DNA of 64,000 nucleotides from contig NZ_JFKD01000012.1 of NCBI RefSeq assembly GCF_002115725.1, forward strand, positions 1 to 64,000, written 5' to 3'. Under the pieces are notes generated by a model that had not been told where the DNA came from, did not search any database, and worked only from the letters and a program-made list of their open reading frames with translations. Position numbers and translations under genes: made by a program. This document shows positions 25,910 to 34,502 of the stretch, piece after piece. The stretch's first letter is position 1. Each line of letters begins with the position of its first letter. Origin of the DNA: Marivita cryptomonadis. GTDB lineage: Bacteria > Pseudomonadota > Alphaproteobacteria > Rhodobacterales > Rhodobacteraceae.

Positions 25910-26626
25910 ATGAGTTTGTTGGTTTCCGACCTGTCCTTTTCCTATGGGTCCAAGACCGCGTTGGACGGCGTGTCTTTTTCGGTTGGACGCGGCCAGTTTG
26001 CTGCCCTGTTGGGGCCGAACGGCGCTGGAAAATCGACGCTGTTTTCGCTTCTGACGCGGCTTTTCGTGACACAGGGCGGAGCGATTTCCATCGCCGGACA
26101 TGATCTGAAGGCTGCACCTTTGGCAGCGATGGCGGATCTGGGTGTCGTGTTTCAGCAGACCACCTTGGATCTTGACCTGACGGTGCGACAGAACCTGCGC
26201 TATTTCGCGGCGTTGCACGGGATCTCGGGGCGGGACGCCGACAATCGGATCGACACGGCGCTGGACCGACTGGGTATGGCAGAGCGCGCCGGCGAAAAGG
26301 CACGCGGGTTGAATGGCGGGCACCGACGGCGGACCGAGATTGCGCGGGCGCTGTTGCACGATCCCAAGGTGCTGTTGCTGGATGAGCCGACAGTGGGCCT
26401 GGATGCGCCCACGCGGGCGGGCCTGACGCGCCATATTCACGACCTGTGCACCGAGACCGGCGTAACGGTGCTGTGGGCGACCCATCTGACCGATGAGGTT
26501 CTGGATACAGATCAGGTGATCCTGCTGCATCGCGGGAAGGTGCTGGCGGATGGGCAATGCGGCAACCTGCGCAATAAGCGCCCCTTGCCCGATTACTTTG
26601 CGCAGATGACCGGGGCGCCGGCATGA
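25910..26626 (+). CDS. ABC transporter ATPase of the PQQ-associated ABC system
   Basis: This 238-residue ABC-2-type ATPase has Walker A GPNGAGKST, a Q-loop VVFQQTT, Walker B VLLLDEPT and the switch histidine in LWATHLTDE. The signature motif reads LNGGH instead of the usual LSGGQ. I associate this variant with the PQQ-linked ABC family. It overlaps the permease gene by 4 bp (ATGA), so the two form one exporter-type complex. The start at 25910 is the ATG nearest the conserved N-terminus; a longer frame starts at 25835. The transported molecule is unknown. Confidence 0.85.
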   Translation: MSLLVSDLSFSYGSKTALDGVSFSVGRGQFAALLGPNGAGKSTLFSLLTRLFVTQGGAISIAGHDLKAAPLAAMADLGVVFQQTTLDLDLTVRQNLRYFAALHGISGRDADNRIDTALDRLGMAERAGEKARGLNGGHRRRTEIARALLHDPKVLLLDEPTVGLDAPTRAGLTRHIHDLCTETGVTVLWATHLTDEVLDTDQVILLHRGKVLADGQCGNLRNKRPLPDYFAQMTGAPA

Positions 26627-27414
26627 AACACGCGCTCATCGCGATGCGGGCAATCGTGCTGCGCGAGGCCTTGCGCTTTGTCCATCAACGCGAGCGATTT
26701 GTGGCGGCTTTGGTGAGGCCGCTGGTGTGGCTTCTTGTATTTGCGGCGGGCTTTCGGGCCGCATTGGGCCTGTCGATCACGCCGCCTTACCAGACCTACA
26801 TCACCTATGAGACCTATATCGTGCCGGGTCTGTGCGGAATGATCCTGCTGTTCAACGGGATGCAGTCCAGTCTGAGCCTTGTCTATGATCGCGAGATGGG
26901 GTCCATGCGCCTTTTGCTGACGGCACCGCTGTCGCGGGCGTGGCTTTTGTTCAGCAAGCTGTTGGGCAGTACGATCATATCGATCCTGCAGGTTTATGCG
27001 TTTCTGTTGGTGGCGTGGCTGTTCGATATCACCTTGCCCGGCTGGGGGTATCTCGCCGCCCTGCCCGCGCTTTTGCTGGCGGGTCTGATGCTGGGGGCGT
27101 TGGGGTTGGCGCTGTCGAGTTTCATCAAGCAGTTGGAGAATTTCGCCGGGGTGATGAACTTCGTGATCTTCCCGATGTTCTTTTTGTCCTCGGCGCTCTA
27201 CCCGCTGTGGAAAATGGCAGAAAGTTCAGAGCTGTTGCACGACATCTGCGCGGCCAACCCGTTTACCCATGCGGTCGAATTGATCCGCTTTGCGCTGTAT
27301 GTCGAGGTGAACGGCATGGCGCTTGTCTGGACGACGTTGGCGACGGCTGTGTTCATGGCGCTTGCGGTCTGGGGCTATGACCCGGCGCGCGGGATGATGA
27401 CCCGAAAGGGGTGA
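26623..27414 (+). CDS. ABC-2 type permease of the PQQ-associated ABC system
   Basis: This 263-residue inner-membrane protein has about six hydrophobic segments and typical ABC-2 features: GMILLFNGMQSSLSLVYDRE and RLLLTAPLSRAWLLFSKLLG near the middle, and LSSALYPLW with NPFTHAVELIRFALY near the end. Such permeases usually export lipid- or polymer-like compounds, which contrasts with the import-type binding protein upstream. Together with the upstream ATPase it completes the PQQ-associated ABC set. Confidence 0.87.
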   Translation: MKHALIAMRAIVLREALRFVHQRERFVAALVRPLVWLLVFAAGFRAALGLSITPPYQTYITYETYIVPGLCGMILLFNGMQSSLSLVYDREMGSMRLLLTAPLSRAWLLFSKLLGSTIISILQVYAFLLVAWLFDITLPGWGYLAALPALLLAGLMLGALGLALSSFIKQLENFAGVMNFVIFPMFFLSSALYPLWKMAESSELLHDICAANPFTHAVELIRFALYVEVNGMALVWTTLATAVFMALAVWGYDPARGMMTRKG

Positions 27415-27415
27415 T

Positions 27416-27423
27416 CTACGACC
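27416..27423 (-). promoter_or_regulatory. GGTCGTAG motif upstream of the Sel1-like gene
   Basis: Read on the minus strand this is GGTCGTAG, one base from the GGTCGTAT seen in other promoters of the methanol cluster. It lies about 45 bp before the next start codon. Regulatory meaning is inferred from recurrence only. Confidence 0.35.
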
Positions 27424-27467
27424 ATAGCAAGGGTGAATTCCGGTGCATCTTGCGCTAGGTTTGGGAT

Positions 27468-28022
27468 ATGAAACAGTTTTTGATCCCGCTGAGCTGCGCT
27501 GTTGCGCTGAGTGCCACCGCCCTATCTGCGGAACCCGAGGATGATGATCCCGGTGGCGTTCTGAACCCGGACGAAATGACATGGCAATCCATGCTGGACC
27601 GCGCCGAAAAGGGCGAGACCGGCATGGTGCTGTGCTCAACCGGGTACATGATGACCAAGTCGGGCGATCATGCTACGGCGCGGGCCTTGTTCGAAAACTG
27701 CGCCAATGCGGGCTATACCGGGGCGATGACCTGGATGAGCCAGCTGGATAACAACGGGCTTGGCGGTGACTACGATCCGGACGCCAGTGCGGCATGGGAT
27801 CAGCAGGCGGCGGAACTTGGGGATCGGGTAGGCAAGTTCAACCACGGGATCAACTTGATGCGCGGGCATGGGATTGCCAAGGACGAGGTTCTGGGGCGGC
27901 GCTATGTCGATGAGGCCGCGTCGGAGGGGCTGGAGATCGCCAAGCGGTTGCAGGGCGCAGGCTACGACCTTGATGAGGTCACACCGGATGCGGACAACTG
28001 GAAATACGCGCCGTTGTTTTAA
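27468..28022 (+). CDS. Periplasmic Sel1/TPR-like repeat protein
   Basis: This 184-residue protein has a signal peptide (MKQFLIPLSCAVALSATALSA) and about three Sel1-like helical repeats, for example STGYMMTKSGDHATARALFENCANAGYTGAM and LGRRYVDEAASEGLEIAKRLQGAG, given here in part. The mature N-terminus is strongly acidic (EPEDDDPGG). Sel1 repeats usually bind proteins, so it may scaffold components of the alcohol oxidation system. It lies 53 bp after the ABC permease, with a GGTCGTA-type motif between. It converges on the ABC ATPase gene with a 4-bp overlap. Confidence 0.75.
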   Translation: MKQFLIPLSCAVALSATALSAEPEDDDPGGVLNPDEMTWQSMLDRAEKGETGMVLCSTGYMMTKSGDHATARALFENCANAGYTGAMTWMSQLDNNGLGGDYDPDASAAWDQQAAELGDRVGKFNHGINLMRGHGIAKDEVLGRRYVDEAASEGLEIAKRLQGAGYDLDEVTPDADNWKYAPLF

Positions 28023-28690
28023 GCTTGGCGTGGTTTGAGTTGGGCCGGTTGGCCTGAGAGTTCAAGGATGCGCGTGGCGAGGCGTTCGGCCTCGGGGATC
28101 GCATGAGTGACGAGAAGAGTGGCAACCGGGTGATTGTCACGCAGGCGTTCGAAGAGCGACATCATCTCGTCCGAGAGATCAGCGTCGAGGCTGACAAAGG
28201 GTTCATCCATCAGCAATACATCGGGTTTTCCCGCAAAGGCGCGCGCAAGTGACAGACGGCGTTGCTGGCCGAGGGAGAGTTGATCGGGAAAGGCAGTGCC
28301 GCGACCGGCGAGGCCGACCTCTTCCAGTGCGATGTCGATCTCCGCGGGCGTCAGGCCCAGCGTGATGGCAAGGTTGTCGGCCACGGTGCGCCAGCGCATC
28401 AAAGTGGGTTCCTGAAACACCATCGCCAGCTTATCGGGGCGACGGACATGGCCGTCGTAGCGATGTTCCAACCCGGCAATGATGCGCATGAAGGTGGTCT
28501 TGCCGACGCCCGAGGGTCCGGTGATGGCGATGGTCTCGCGGGGAGCCAGCCTCAGGTCAAGCGACCCGAGCACCTGTTTGTCACCAAAGCGCATCCCGTC
28601 GAGAGTGACGGTCAAGACCGGCGAAGACGCGTCCGCCGGTTTGAGGGTGTCGCGATTGCTCACGAGTTTGAGGGACGATGTCGCAACCAA
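28019..28690 (-). CDS. ABC transporter ATPase, SsuB/TauB/NrtD-like
   Basis: This ATPase of about 223 residues has Walker A GPSGVGKTT, Q-loop VFQEPTLM, signature LSLGQQRRLSLARA, Walker B VLLMDEPF and the switch histidine in LLVTHAIPEA. It follows the binding-protein gene by 2 bp. The longest start is TTG at 28690; a GTG nine codons in is an alternative, and neither has a strong ribosome binding site, which suggests coupling to the upstream stop. No permease is adjacent; the orphan permease at 12912-13661 is the only matching type in the window. Confidence 0.82.
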   Translation of the reverse strand: MVATSSLKLVSNRDTLKPADASSPVLTVTLDGMRFGDKQVLGSLDLRLAPRETIAITGPSGVGKTTFMRIIAGLEHRYDGHVRRPDKLAMVFQEPTLMRWRTVADNLAITLGLTPAEIDIALEEVGLAGRGTAFPDQLSLGQQRRLSLARAFAGKPDVLLMDEPFVSLDADLSDEMMSLFERLRDNHPVATLLVTHAIPEAERLATRILELSGQPAQLKPRQA

Positions 28691-28692
28691 GG

Positions 28693-29670
28693 TCAGCTTC
28701 CGGGCTGGACAAAAACGCCTTCGGGCAATGTCGTGACAGCGCCAACCAGCTTTTCACCACCGAGTTCGGCCATGAGGGCCAGCATCCGTGCAGCAGCATC
28801 TTCATCGACAGGCTGATTGGCGGGGATGCCCGCGATGAACCCGGCCTTGAGCGCCGCGAACTCTGCATCGGACTTCGCGTTCATGCGCGGGCGCAGGCGG
28901 TCCCATTCAGCGTCAGAGCTGACGAGCAGGTCCTTGGTGGCGCGGCTGGCGGCGGCCAGACCTTCGACCAGTTCGGGATGGTCGCGCAGCATTTCTCCGC
29001 GCATCACATAGCCCAACAGCGGGGTTTCGGGATCAAGGCCCAGTTCGCGCGCAGCGTCATCGACGGTGATCAACGGTGTCATGCCGCCTGCTTCCATCTT
29101 GGCGAGGAAGTGCCAGAAGTTGATTGCGCCATCGAGTTCGCCCTGCAAGCCCGTCTTGAAGATCAGCGGCGGTGCGCCAAAGACCTGTTCGGTCTCGGTC
29201 ACGAGATCCATGCCGTGCATCTTTTCGGCATAGGCACGTAGGATCAGCCAGCTTTTGTCGAGCGGTCCACCGGCGATGCCGATTTTACCACCCTTGAGGT
29301 CAGCCAGCGATGTTGCGGTGCTGCCTTCGGGGATCAGCAAAGCGCCTACGGCTTTGGAATAGGGAACAAAGATGTAATCCTTACCCTCGGCCCGCTGACG
29401 CGCGACCCAAAGCCAGTCGGACACGATCACATCCGCCTCGCCCCCCTGAAACGCGACCTGCGCAGCAGAGCCGCCCGCGACGCCCTGAACCTGAAGGTCG
29501 AACCCGTTGGCCGTGTCAAAGCCGTTGTGTTTGATGCTGTCCAATTCCCAGTTCACGGTGCCGAATTCAAGAACGGCAGCGCGCAAAACGGGGGTTTCGG
29601 CAAAGGCTGCGCCAGCGCACAGAAGCAGCGCGGCTGAGGTCGCGCGGATGGTGGAGAAAAAGCTCATCAT
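28693..29670 (-). CDS. TauA/SsuA-like periplasmic substrate-binding protein
   Basis: This 325-residue exported protein has a signal peptide (cleavage near AAFA-ETP) and a type 2 periplasmic binding protein fold. Landmarks include FGTVNWELDSIK, GGEADVIVSDWLWVARQR and LKGGKIGIAGGPLDKSW. It resembles nitrate/sulfonate/taurine binding proteins, but its place in an XoxF cluster suggests a factor linked to alcohol oxidation. Paired ATG codons at 29670/29667 follow GGGAGG. The ATPase gene follows directly; the facing gene encodes a cytochrome c. Confidence 0.82.
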   Translation of the reverse strand: MMSFFSTIRATSAALLLCAGAAFAETPVLRAAVLEFGTVNWELDSIKHNGFDTANGFDLQVQGVAGGSAAQVAFQGGEADVIVSDWLWVARQRAEGKDYIFVPYSKAVGALLIPEGSTATSLADLKGGKIGIAGGPLDKSWLILRAYAEKMHGMDLVTETEQVFGAPPLIFKTGLQGELDGAINFWHFLAKMEAGGMTPLITVDDAARELGLDPETPLLGYVMRGEMLRDHPELVEGLAAASRATKDLLVSSDAEWDRLRPRMNAKSDAEFAALKAGFIAGIPANQPVDEDAAARMLALMAELGGEKLVGAVTTLPEGVFVQPGS

Positions 29671-29720
29671 GTCCTCCCAGAATGATTGCGGACACAGTAA
29701 CAGCCGCTTTTCCTGCGGAA

Positions 29721-29752
29721 ATACGACCAAAGGATGTGGGCCAAGGTCGTAT
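29721..29752. promoter_or_regulatory. Inverted repeat ATACGACC-N16-GGTCGTAT in a divergent promoter
   Basis: Perfect 8-bp arms at 29721-29728 and 29745-29752 face each other across 16 bp, in the gap between the binding-protein gene and the cytochrome gene. The same 8-mer occurs at 22951. This is a strong candidate operator for a dimeric regulator serving both genes. Confidence 0.6.
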
Positions 29753-29824
29753 CTCTTGATGTGGATCATATTGGCGGATTTCAGGCGTTCTTACGTTGGG
29801 GCATCAATTTGAAGGAGACCACCC

Positions 29825-30235
29825 ATGACACGTTTTGCCCTTGCCGCCGCAGCCTGTCTCTGCGCCCTGCCCGTCACTGCCAGCGAGATCACGTTCGAGC
29901 AGGTCAAGATCGACGCTGGCAAGACGTTGTTCGAAGCAGAGTGTCGTCGGTGCCACGCGGTCGAGCCGACGGACGCCTCTTACGGCCCGCCTTTGGAGAA
30001 CATTGTCGGGCGTGGTGCCGGGACGTATGAGAATTACGATTATTCAATTGCGTTAGAGGCATCGGGTATCGTCTGGACCCCGGCAGCGTTGCGGGCGTGG
30101 ATGGAAGACAATGATGGCTTCATGCCCGGCACCAAAATGCGGCATGTCGGCATCGAGGACCGGACGGTGCAGGATTTCATCTTGTCCTACCTCGTGTCGA
30201 TCACCACGCAGGACAATTCGGCGATATCAAAGTGA
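29825..30235 (+). CDS. Class I cytochrome c (c-550-like) of the methanol cluster
   Basis: This 136-residue periplasmic cytochrome has a signal peptide (cleavage near TAS-EIT), haem motif CRRCH near residue 40, a conserved YGPPLENIVGR, and the probable axial methionine in FMPGTKMRHVGI. It resembles small soluble cytochromes c of alphaproteobacteria and should pass electrons onward from the methanol dehydrogenase or its first cytochrome. ATG at 29825 follows AAGGAGA. A terminator follows the gene, so it is probably transcribed alone from the divergent promoter. Confidence 0.88.
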   Translation: MTRFALAAAACLCALPVTASEITFEQVKIDAGKTLFEAECRRCHAVEPTDASYGPPLENIVGRGAGTYENYDYSIALEASGIVWTPAALRAWMEDNDGFMPGTKMRHVGIEDRTVQDFILSYLVSITTQDNSAISK

Positions 30236-30250
30236 GGTCAAGGTTTGAGG

Positions 30251-30274
30251 GCGGCACCGTTTGGTGCCGCTTTC
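30251..30274 (+). terminator. Terminator-like hairpin after the cytochrome gene
   Basis: GCGGCACC and GGTGCCGC form a perfect 8-bp stem with a 4-nt loop, 15 bp after the stop codon, followed by a short TTTC tract. The weak T-run lowers confidence in strict Rho independence. Confidence 0.6.
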
Positions 30275-30380
30275 GGATTGGCTAGGTGACGTGAGCGATG
30301 ATCCTAGATGTGTGCGCGATTGCCCGCGGCGGGTTCGCGTTGGCGGCACCTGACATCACGCACCCTACCCATGCTGAGCA

Positions 30381-30635
30381 TCAGGCTTTGTCGTCGTCGT
30401 TTTCATTTGAGGTCTCGGACTCGTTTGCGTCACGCGGGTCAAAATCGTCGGGGTCATAAGCTTCTGTCCCCTCGGCAATACCGGTGACATGTGTTGTTCC
30501 GGTTTCTTCGTCGTAAACCAGCCCGTAATTCGCACGCCCTTCATTCTTGTATCGCAGGTATTCGTGAATGCCCGCGTATATAAAGGCGAATGTGAAAGGC
30601 AGCAGGATCAAGGCTGCGACCACTTGAGCGGTCAT
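30381..30635 (-). CDS. Small single-pass membrane protein, 84 residues
   Basis: The protein has one N-terminal membrane helix (MTAQVVAALILLPFTFAFIYAG), then a polar region ending in a very acidic tail (DPDDFDPRDANESETSNENDD). The ATG at 30635 follows AGGAGG; the reading frame extends further but without a start signal. I do not recognise the family. It lies between the cytochrome and XoxF parts of the methanol cluster, on the opposite strand, and may be unrelated. Confidence 0.7.
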   Translation of the reverse strand: MTAQVVAALILLPFTFAFIYAGIHEYLRYKNEGRANYGLVYDEETGTTHVTGIAEGTEAYDPDDFDPRDANESETSNENDDDKA

Positions 30636-30800
30636 TGGTGTCCTCCTTTCAAGACTGGTCAGAGCCAGACTTTTAAGTTCAACGCGTGGACAGCCCTTTG
30701 AGGTCCATCGGTTGATGAGATCGGTGTGACACGCGGGGCAACCGCGTATCGCCGCCTGAATGGGGTAGTCGACATTGCGACAAAGGACAATCAAGCGGCC

Positions 30801-31346
30801 TTATTCGATGATCAGGACCGGCAACCAGTGGCTGTCCATGTCGCCGGGTTCAAGATCGCTGTCTACAACCGGGCGCATGTTTCCTGCATCTGGTGGCGCG
30901 GACAGAAGGTTCATGTCCATTTCATGCAGATGACCGCGTATACGACCATCGTCGGATGCCTCTAACTGGTAGTAGACGCCGTTCCAAAGGTCGATGCCGT
31001 ATTCCGAGCTGTCTTTCCAGAGAAACAGCAGATCGTATTCCAGATCGGTCAGATCCTGCGACAGGTCGCGGGCGATCGGATATGGATAAGGCACATGGCA
31101 CCATGTCTTTTCCGGGCCATCCAGACATTTGAACGGACGCATCGAAAGAAAGTGATCGGAGAAGTTTTCCGTATCCATTTCAATTGAGTACTGGCCATTC
31201 TTGATGTCGATCTCGGCAATAAGAATCCGGTTTGCGCCGGGTGCCTCAAGGTAGATTGCATGCCTGCCATCGGTCAGGTCGCCAGCACCACAAACGGCCG
31301 GAACTGAGGCGAAGGCAAGCAACGCTGCCAGGCGCGAAATATACAT
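30801..31346 (-). CDS. Exported protein of unknown function beside xoxF
   Basis: This 181-residue protein has a signal peptide (cleavage near VCGAGD) and a beta-rich mature part with two cysteines ([19 protein letters not shown]), which could form a disulfide in the periplasm. Other visible stretches are [24 protein letters not shown] and an acidic end. I do not recognise the family. It is divergent from xoxF across 190 bp, so the two may share control. The ribosome binding site is weak. Confidence 0.7.
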   Translation of the reverse strand: MYISRLAALLAFASVPAVCGAGDLTDGRHAIYLEAPGANRILIAEIDIKNGQYSIEMDTENFSDHFLSMRPFKCLDGPEKTWCHVPYPYPIARDLSQDLTDLEYDLLFLWKDSSEYGIDLWNGVYYQLEASDDGRIRGHLHEMDMNLLSAPPDAGNMRPVVDSDLEPGDMDSHWLPVLIIE

Positions 31347-31536
31347 GTCCAGACCCTTTCACTTCTTGATTCCCCCAGCGTGGCGTTATGCCAAGAGGGT
31401 CTGTCAACCTCCCAAAGGTCTTACGACCCAAGTCGCGTACAACACCTTTCCGTTATCCCTATACTGCCGGTCAGCCATCCATTTGCGCCGGTGTGCATCT
31501 GGATATCCGCAACTGAAGTTCATGGGAGGAATACGA
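31347..31536. promoter_or_regulatory. Promoter region of xoxF
   Basis: This 190-bp gap precedes xoxF and its divergent neighbour. It holds the short palindrome GGTC-TTAC-GACC at 31417-31428; its minus-strand reading contains GGTCGTAA, a variant of the motif in the other methanol-cluster promoters. A GGGAGGA ribosome binding site lies just before the xoxF ATG. I could not place -35/-10 elements confidently. Confidence 0.45.
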
Positions 31537-33306
31537 ATGAACAGATTTGTTGCCGCCGTTACAGCCAGCATATTCGCCGCGTCAGGCGCTATGGCACAGG
31601 GTGTGACAGAAGACATGCTGGCCAATGACCAGACGATGACCAATCAGGTCGTCACCAACGGGATGGGGCGGCATTTGCAGCGCTACTCGCCGCTGGAGAC
31701 GCTGAACAAGGACAACGTGAAAAACCTTGTTCCCGCTTGGGCGTTCAGCCTTGGTGGCGAAAAGCAGCGCGGTCAGGAGACGCAGCCGCTGGTTTATGAT
31801 GGCGTCATGTACATCACCGGCTCCTATTCGCGGCTGTATGCGGTGGACGTGAACACTGGCGAAGAACTTTGGCAGTACGACGCGCGTTTGCCCGAAGGCA
31901 TCCTGCCCTGCTGTGACGTGATCAACCGCGGTGCCGCTTTGGCGGGCGACAAGGTGATTTTCGGCACGCTCGATGCACGGATTGTGGCGCTCGACGCCAA
32001 GACCGGTGACGTGGTCTGGCGCGACCAGATCAATGATTACAAGGCGGGTTATTCCTACACGGCGGCGCCGCTTGTGGTGGGTGATCTGGTGATCACCGGC
32101 AATTCGGGCGGTGAATTCGGCATCGTCGGCACGGTGCAGGCGCGCAACATCGAGAACGGTGATCTCGTGTGGGAGCGCCCGGTGATCGAAGGCCATATGG
32201 GCATGCTCAATGGCGAAGAAAGCACCATGACCGGCACGCTCAACGCGACATGGCCGGGCGATATGTGGCAGACTGGTGGCGGCGCCACTTGGCTGGGCGG
32301 TTCCTATGATGCCGACACTGACACGCTGGTGTTCGGAACCGGCAACCCGGCACCGTGGAACAGCCATCTGCGCAATGCCGGTCAGCCGACCGATGGCAAC
32401 ACTGGTGACAACCTTTATGCCGCCAGCCGTCTGGGCATCGACCCGGCAACAGGCGAGATCAAGTGGCATTACCAGACCACGCCGCGCGAAGGCTGGGACT
32501 ATGACGGTGTGAACGAAGTGGTCGCCTATACCGACCGCGACGGCAACATGCGCTATGCGACCGCTGACCGGAACGGGTTCTTCTATGTTCTGAACCGCGA
32601 AGACGGTGCGTTTGTCGATGCCTACCCGTTCGTCAAGGACATCTCGTGGGCCAGCGACATCGGTGATGATGGACGCCCTGTGTTCATCGAGGACAACCGC
32701 CCCGGCGATCCTTCAGCCTCGGCCGATGGCAAGAAAGGCGACGTAGTGTTCTCGTCCCCCGGCTTCCTTGGTGGCAAGAACTGGATGCCGATGGCGTTTT
32801 CGCAGCGTACCGGCAACTTCTATGTGCCGTCCAACGAGTGGGGCATGGACATCTGGAACGAGCCGATCACCTACAAGAAGGGTGCTGCCTATCTGGGATC
32901 CGGCTTTACCATCAAGCCGAACTACGAAGACCATATCGGTTCTTTGAAAGCCATTGATCCGGACACCGGCGAATGGAAGTGGGAATACAAGAACGACGCA
33001 CCGCTTTGGTCCGGCGTGATGACCACCGCAGGCGGTCTTGTGTTCTTTGGAACGCCCGAAGGCAAGTTCATGGCACTGGATGACGAAACCGGTGAAGAGC
33101 TGTGGTCCTTCCAGACCGGCTCGGGCATCGTGGGTCAACCGATCACCTGGGACCAAAATGGCGAGCAGTATGTCTCGATCATCTCGGGTTGGGGTGGTGC
33201 GGTTCCGCTCTGGGGTGGTGAGGTGGCCAAGAAGGTCAACTACCTGAACCAAGGCGGCACGCTCTGGACCTTCCGCCTGCCGAAAGAGCTGGCAGCGGCG
33301 AACTGA
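31537..33306 (+). CDS. xoxF: Lanthanide-type PQQ methanol dehydrogenase XoxF
   Basis: This 589-residue periplasmic quinoprotein oxidises methanol (and probably formaldehyde or other small alcohols) using PQQ. It has a signal peptide (cleavage near AMA-QGV), eight-blade propeller repeats, the vicinal disulfide C125-C126 (LPCCD) near PQQ, E193 in GGEFG and N270 in GTGNPAPWN as metal ligands, and W320-D321-Y322-D323. Asp323 is the extra aspartate that distinguishes lanthanide-dependent XoxF from calcium-dependent MxaF, which has Ala there. ATG at 31537 follows GGGAGGA. A Rho-independent terminator follows the gene. No small subunit gene (mxaI) is visible, as expected for XoxF. Confidence 0.95.
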   Translation: MNRFVAAVTASIFAASGAMAQGVTEDMLANDQTMTNQVVTNGMGRHLQRYSPLETLNKDNVKNLVPAWAFSLGGEKQRGQETQPLVYDGVMYITGSYSRLYAVDVNTGEELWQYDARLPEGILPCCDVINRGAALAGDKVIFGTLDARIVALDAKTGDVVWRDQINDYKAGYSYTAAPLVVGDLVITGNSGGEFGIVGTVQARNIENGDLVWERPVIEGHMGMLNGEESTMTGTLNATWPGDMWQTGGGATWLGGSYDADTDTLVFGTGNPAPWNSHLRNAGQPTDGNTGDNLYAASRLGIDPATGEIKWHYQTTPREGWDYDGVNEVVAYTDRDGNMRYATADRNGFFYVLNREDGAFVDAYPFVKDISWASDIGDDGRPVFIEDNRPGDPSASADGKKGDVVFSSPGFLGGKNWMPMAFSQRTGNFYVPSNEWGMDIWNEPITYKKGAAYLGSGFTIKPNYEDHIGSLKAIDPDTGEWKWEYKNDAPLWSGVMTTAGGLVFFGTPEGKFMALDDETGEELWSFQTGSGIVGQPITWDQNGEQYVSIISGWGGAVPLWGGEVAKKVNYLNQGGTLWTFRLPKELAAAN

Positions 33307-33331
33307 TCTAATCGGATCGTATGAGATCAAG

Positions 33332-33359
33332 CGGCGCGCCTTAGGGTGCGCCGTTTTTT
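33332..33359 (+). terminator. Rho-independent terminator after xoxF
   Basis: CGGCGC and GCGCCG pair around a 10-nt loop and are followed by six T residues, 25 bp after the xoxF stop. Confidence 0.85.
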
Positions 33360-33425
33360 GTTGGGGGGTTCAGCCAGAGGGTTACTATCCAAACGGTATG
33401 GGCAAAGCGAAAGCTGTCGAAATAC

Positions 33426-34352
33426 TTAGTCAGAATTACAATCTTGGAACTTATGGACTTCACTGCATGTTTCGCCTGCCTTGGCTCGAAGCCATGCGGC
33501 AAACCTTTGTACCTGTGGTCGCTTTGCAGCATCTTCCCGAAGCTTTAGCCTATAGGGATGCGGCGCTATGAGGTGTTGAGACACTGGAAAAGGGTTGACG
33601 ATTGAACCGTCTTCCAAATCACTCAGGACCAGAGACAAGCCACATACCAAAAATCCAACGTTCTGGCGTACCGCATCCAATGCAAGCCGGGCATTCGGAT
33701 AATGAACACCACGATCCGGGCCGCTTTCACGATGGCCAAATTTCTGAAACCACTCGACCCATCCGGGATGATTTGCGTCGTCGCGCTGTCTCTTGAGATG
33801 CAGGAGCGGCATTCCTTCCATCTGAAGCACCGGGTTCCAGTCTGCAATACGGCGCGGGTTGTCCGGACCGGTCACGGGCAGAACGACATCGGTAAACAAA
33901 ACTTCGCCCGCGCCCTCTCCGTAGTCGATACGGATATCAGGTGCGCCCAATCTCAGAGGCACGTCACCCGATCCATTTATGCAAAACAAGATGTTGGGAT
34001 GTGCTTCACGAAACGTGTTGAGACGCGGTGCAAGCCATAGGTCAGCCCAATCCGGGTCTGCAACTATCTGAATCTCGCTGACGCGTTGGAAGTCTAGAGC
34101 ATCCGTCACACGTTCGAGCGCAGCAAAAGCCAACTGCAAATCTGGAAGGGCGGCTTCAAGCTGCGCCGTTGGTTGCAAACCCGAACGGCCCCTCATCAAA
34201 AGATCGGACCCAAGGTAATCTTCCAAAGTTCGAACACGCTGTCCGACTGCGGCAGGTGTGATGCCCAGCGTGTCGGCCGCAGCTTTCAGAGAGCCCTTCC
34301 TTAACGAAAGCTCGACAGCCTGCAACGATTTGAGGTGAGTTAAGGTAACCAT
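33426..34352 (-). CDS. LysR-family transcriptional regulator
   Basis: This 308-residue LysR-type regulator has an N-terminal winged helix-turn-helix (LKSLQAVELSLRKGSLKAAADTLGITPAAVGQRV, shown in full families at residues 6-40; core AADTLGITPAAVGQ) and a C-terminal periplasmic-binding-like sensor domain of GcvA type (VRQNVGFLVCGLSLVLSDLEDG). The start ATG lies 2 bp from a perfect CTTTAG-type palindrome, pointing to autoregulation. It is divergent from the DUF4242 gene, which is its most likely target. The inducer is unknown. Confidence 0.85.
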   Translation of the reverse strand: MVTLTHLKSLQAVELSLRKGSLKAAADTLGITPAAVGQRVRTLEDYLGSDLLMRGRSGLQPTAQLEAALPDLQLAFAALERVTDALDFQRVSEIQIVADPDWADLWLAPRLNTFREAHPNILFCINGSGDVPLRLGAPDIRIDYGEGAGEVLFTDVVLPVTGPDNPRRIADWNPVLQMEGMPLLHLKRQRDDANHPGWVEWFQKFGHRESGPDRGVHYPNARLALDAVRQNVGFLVCGLSLVLSDLEDGSIVNPFPVSQHLIAPHPYRLKLREDAAKRPQVQRFAAWLRAKAGETCSEVHKFQDCNSD

Positions 34353-34353
34353 A

Positions 34354-34422
34354 ACTAAAGAAGAACTTTAGTACGCATCGTGTCAATGCTGATTGCCTTA
34401 GAAAACCTTTAGTGAGCTAAAG
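34354..34422. promoter_or_regulatory. Two CTAAAG/CTTTAG palindromes between lysR and the DUF4242 gene
   Basis: ACTAAAG-N5-CTTTAGT (34354-34372) and CTTTAG-N4-CTAAAG (34407-34422) lie in the 150-bp divergent promoter. The arms are the same hexamer in opposite arrangement. One abuts the lysR start and the other lies further toward the target gene, as expected for LysR recognition and activation sites. Confidence 0.65.
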
Positions 34423-34502
34423 AAGTTTGAGTTTTGAATTTGTCTTGAGGTCATGCACGGTCATGAAACAGCATCATTTGAAACACCAAAGGAGCTCAAA
34501 AA

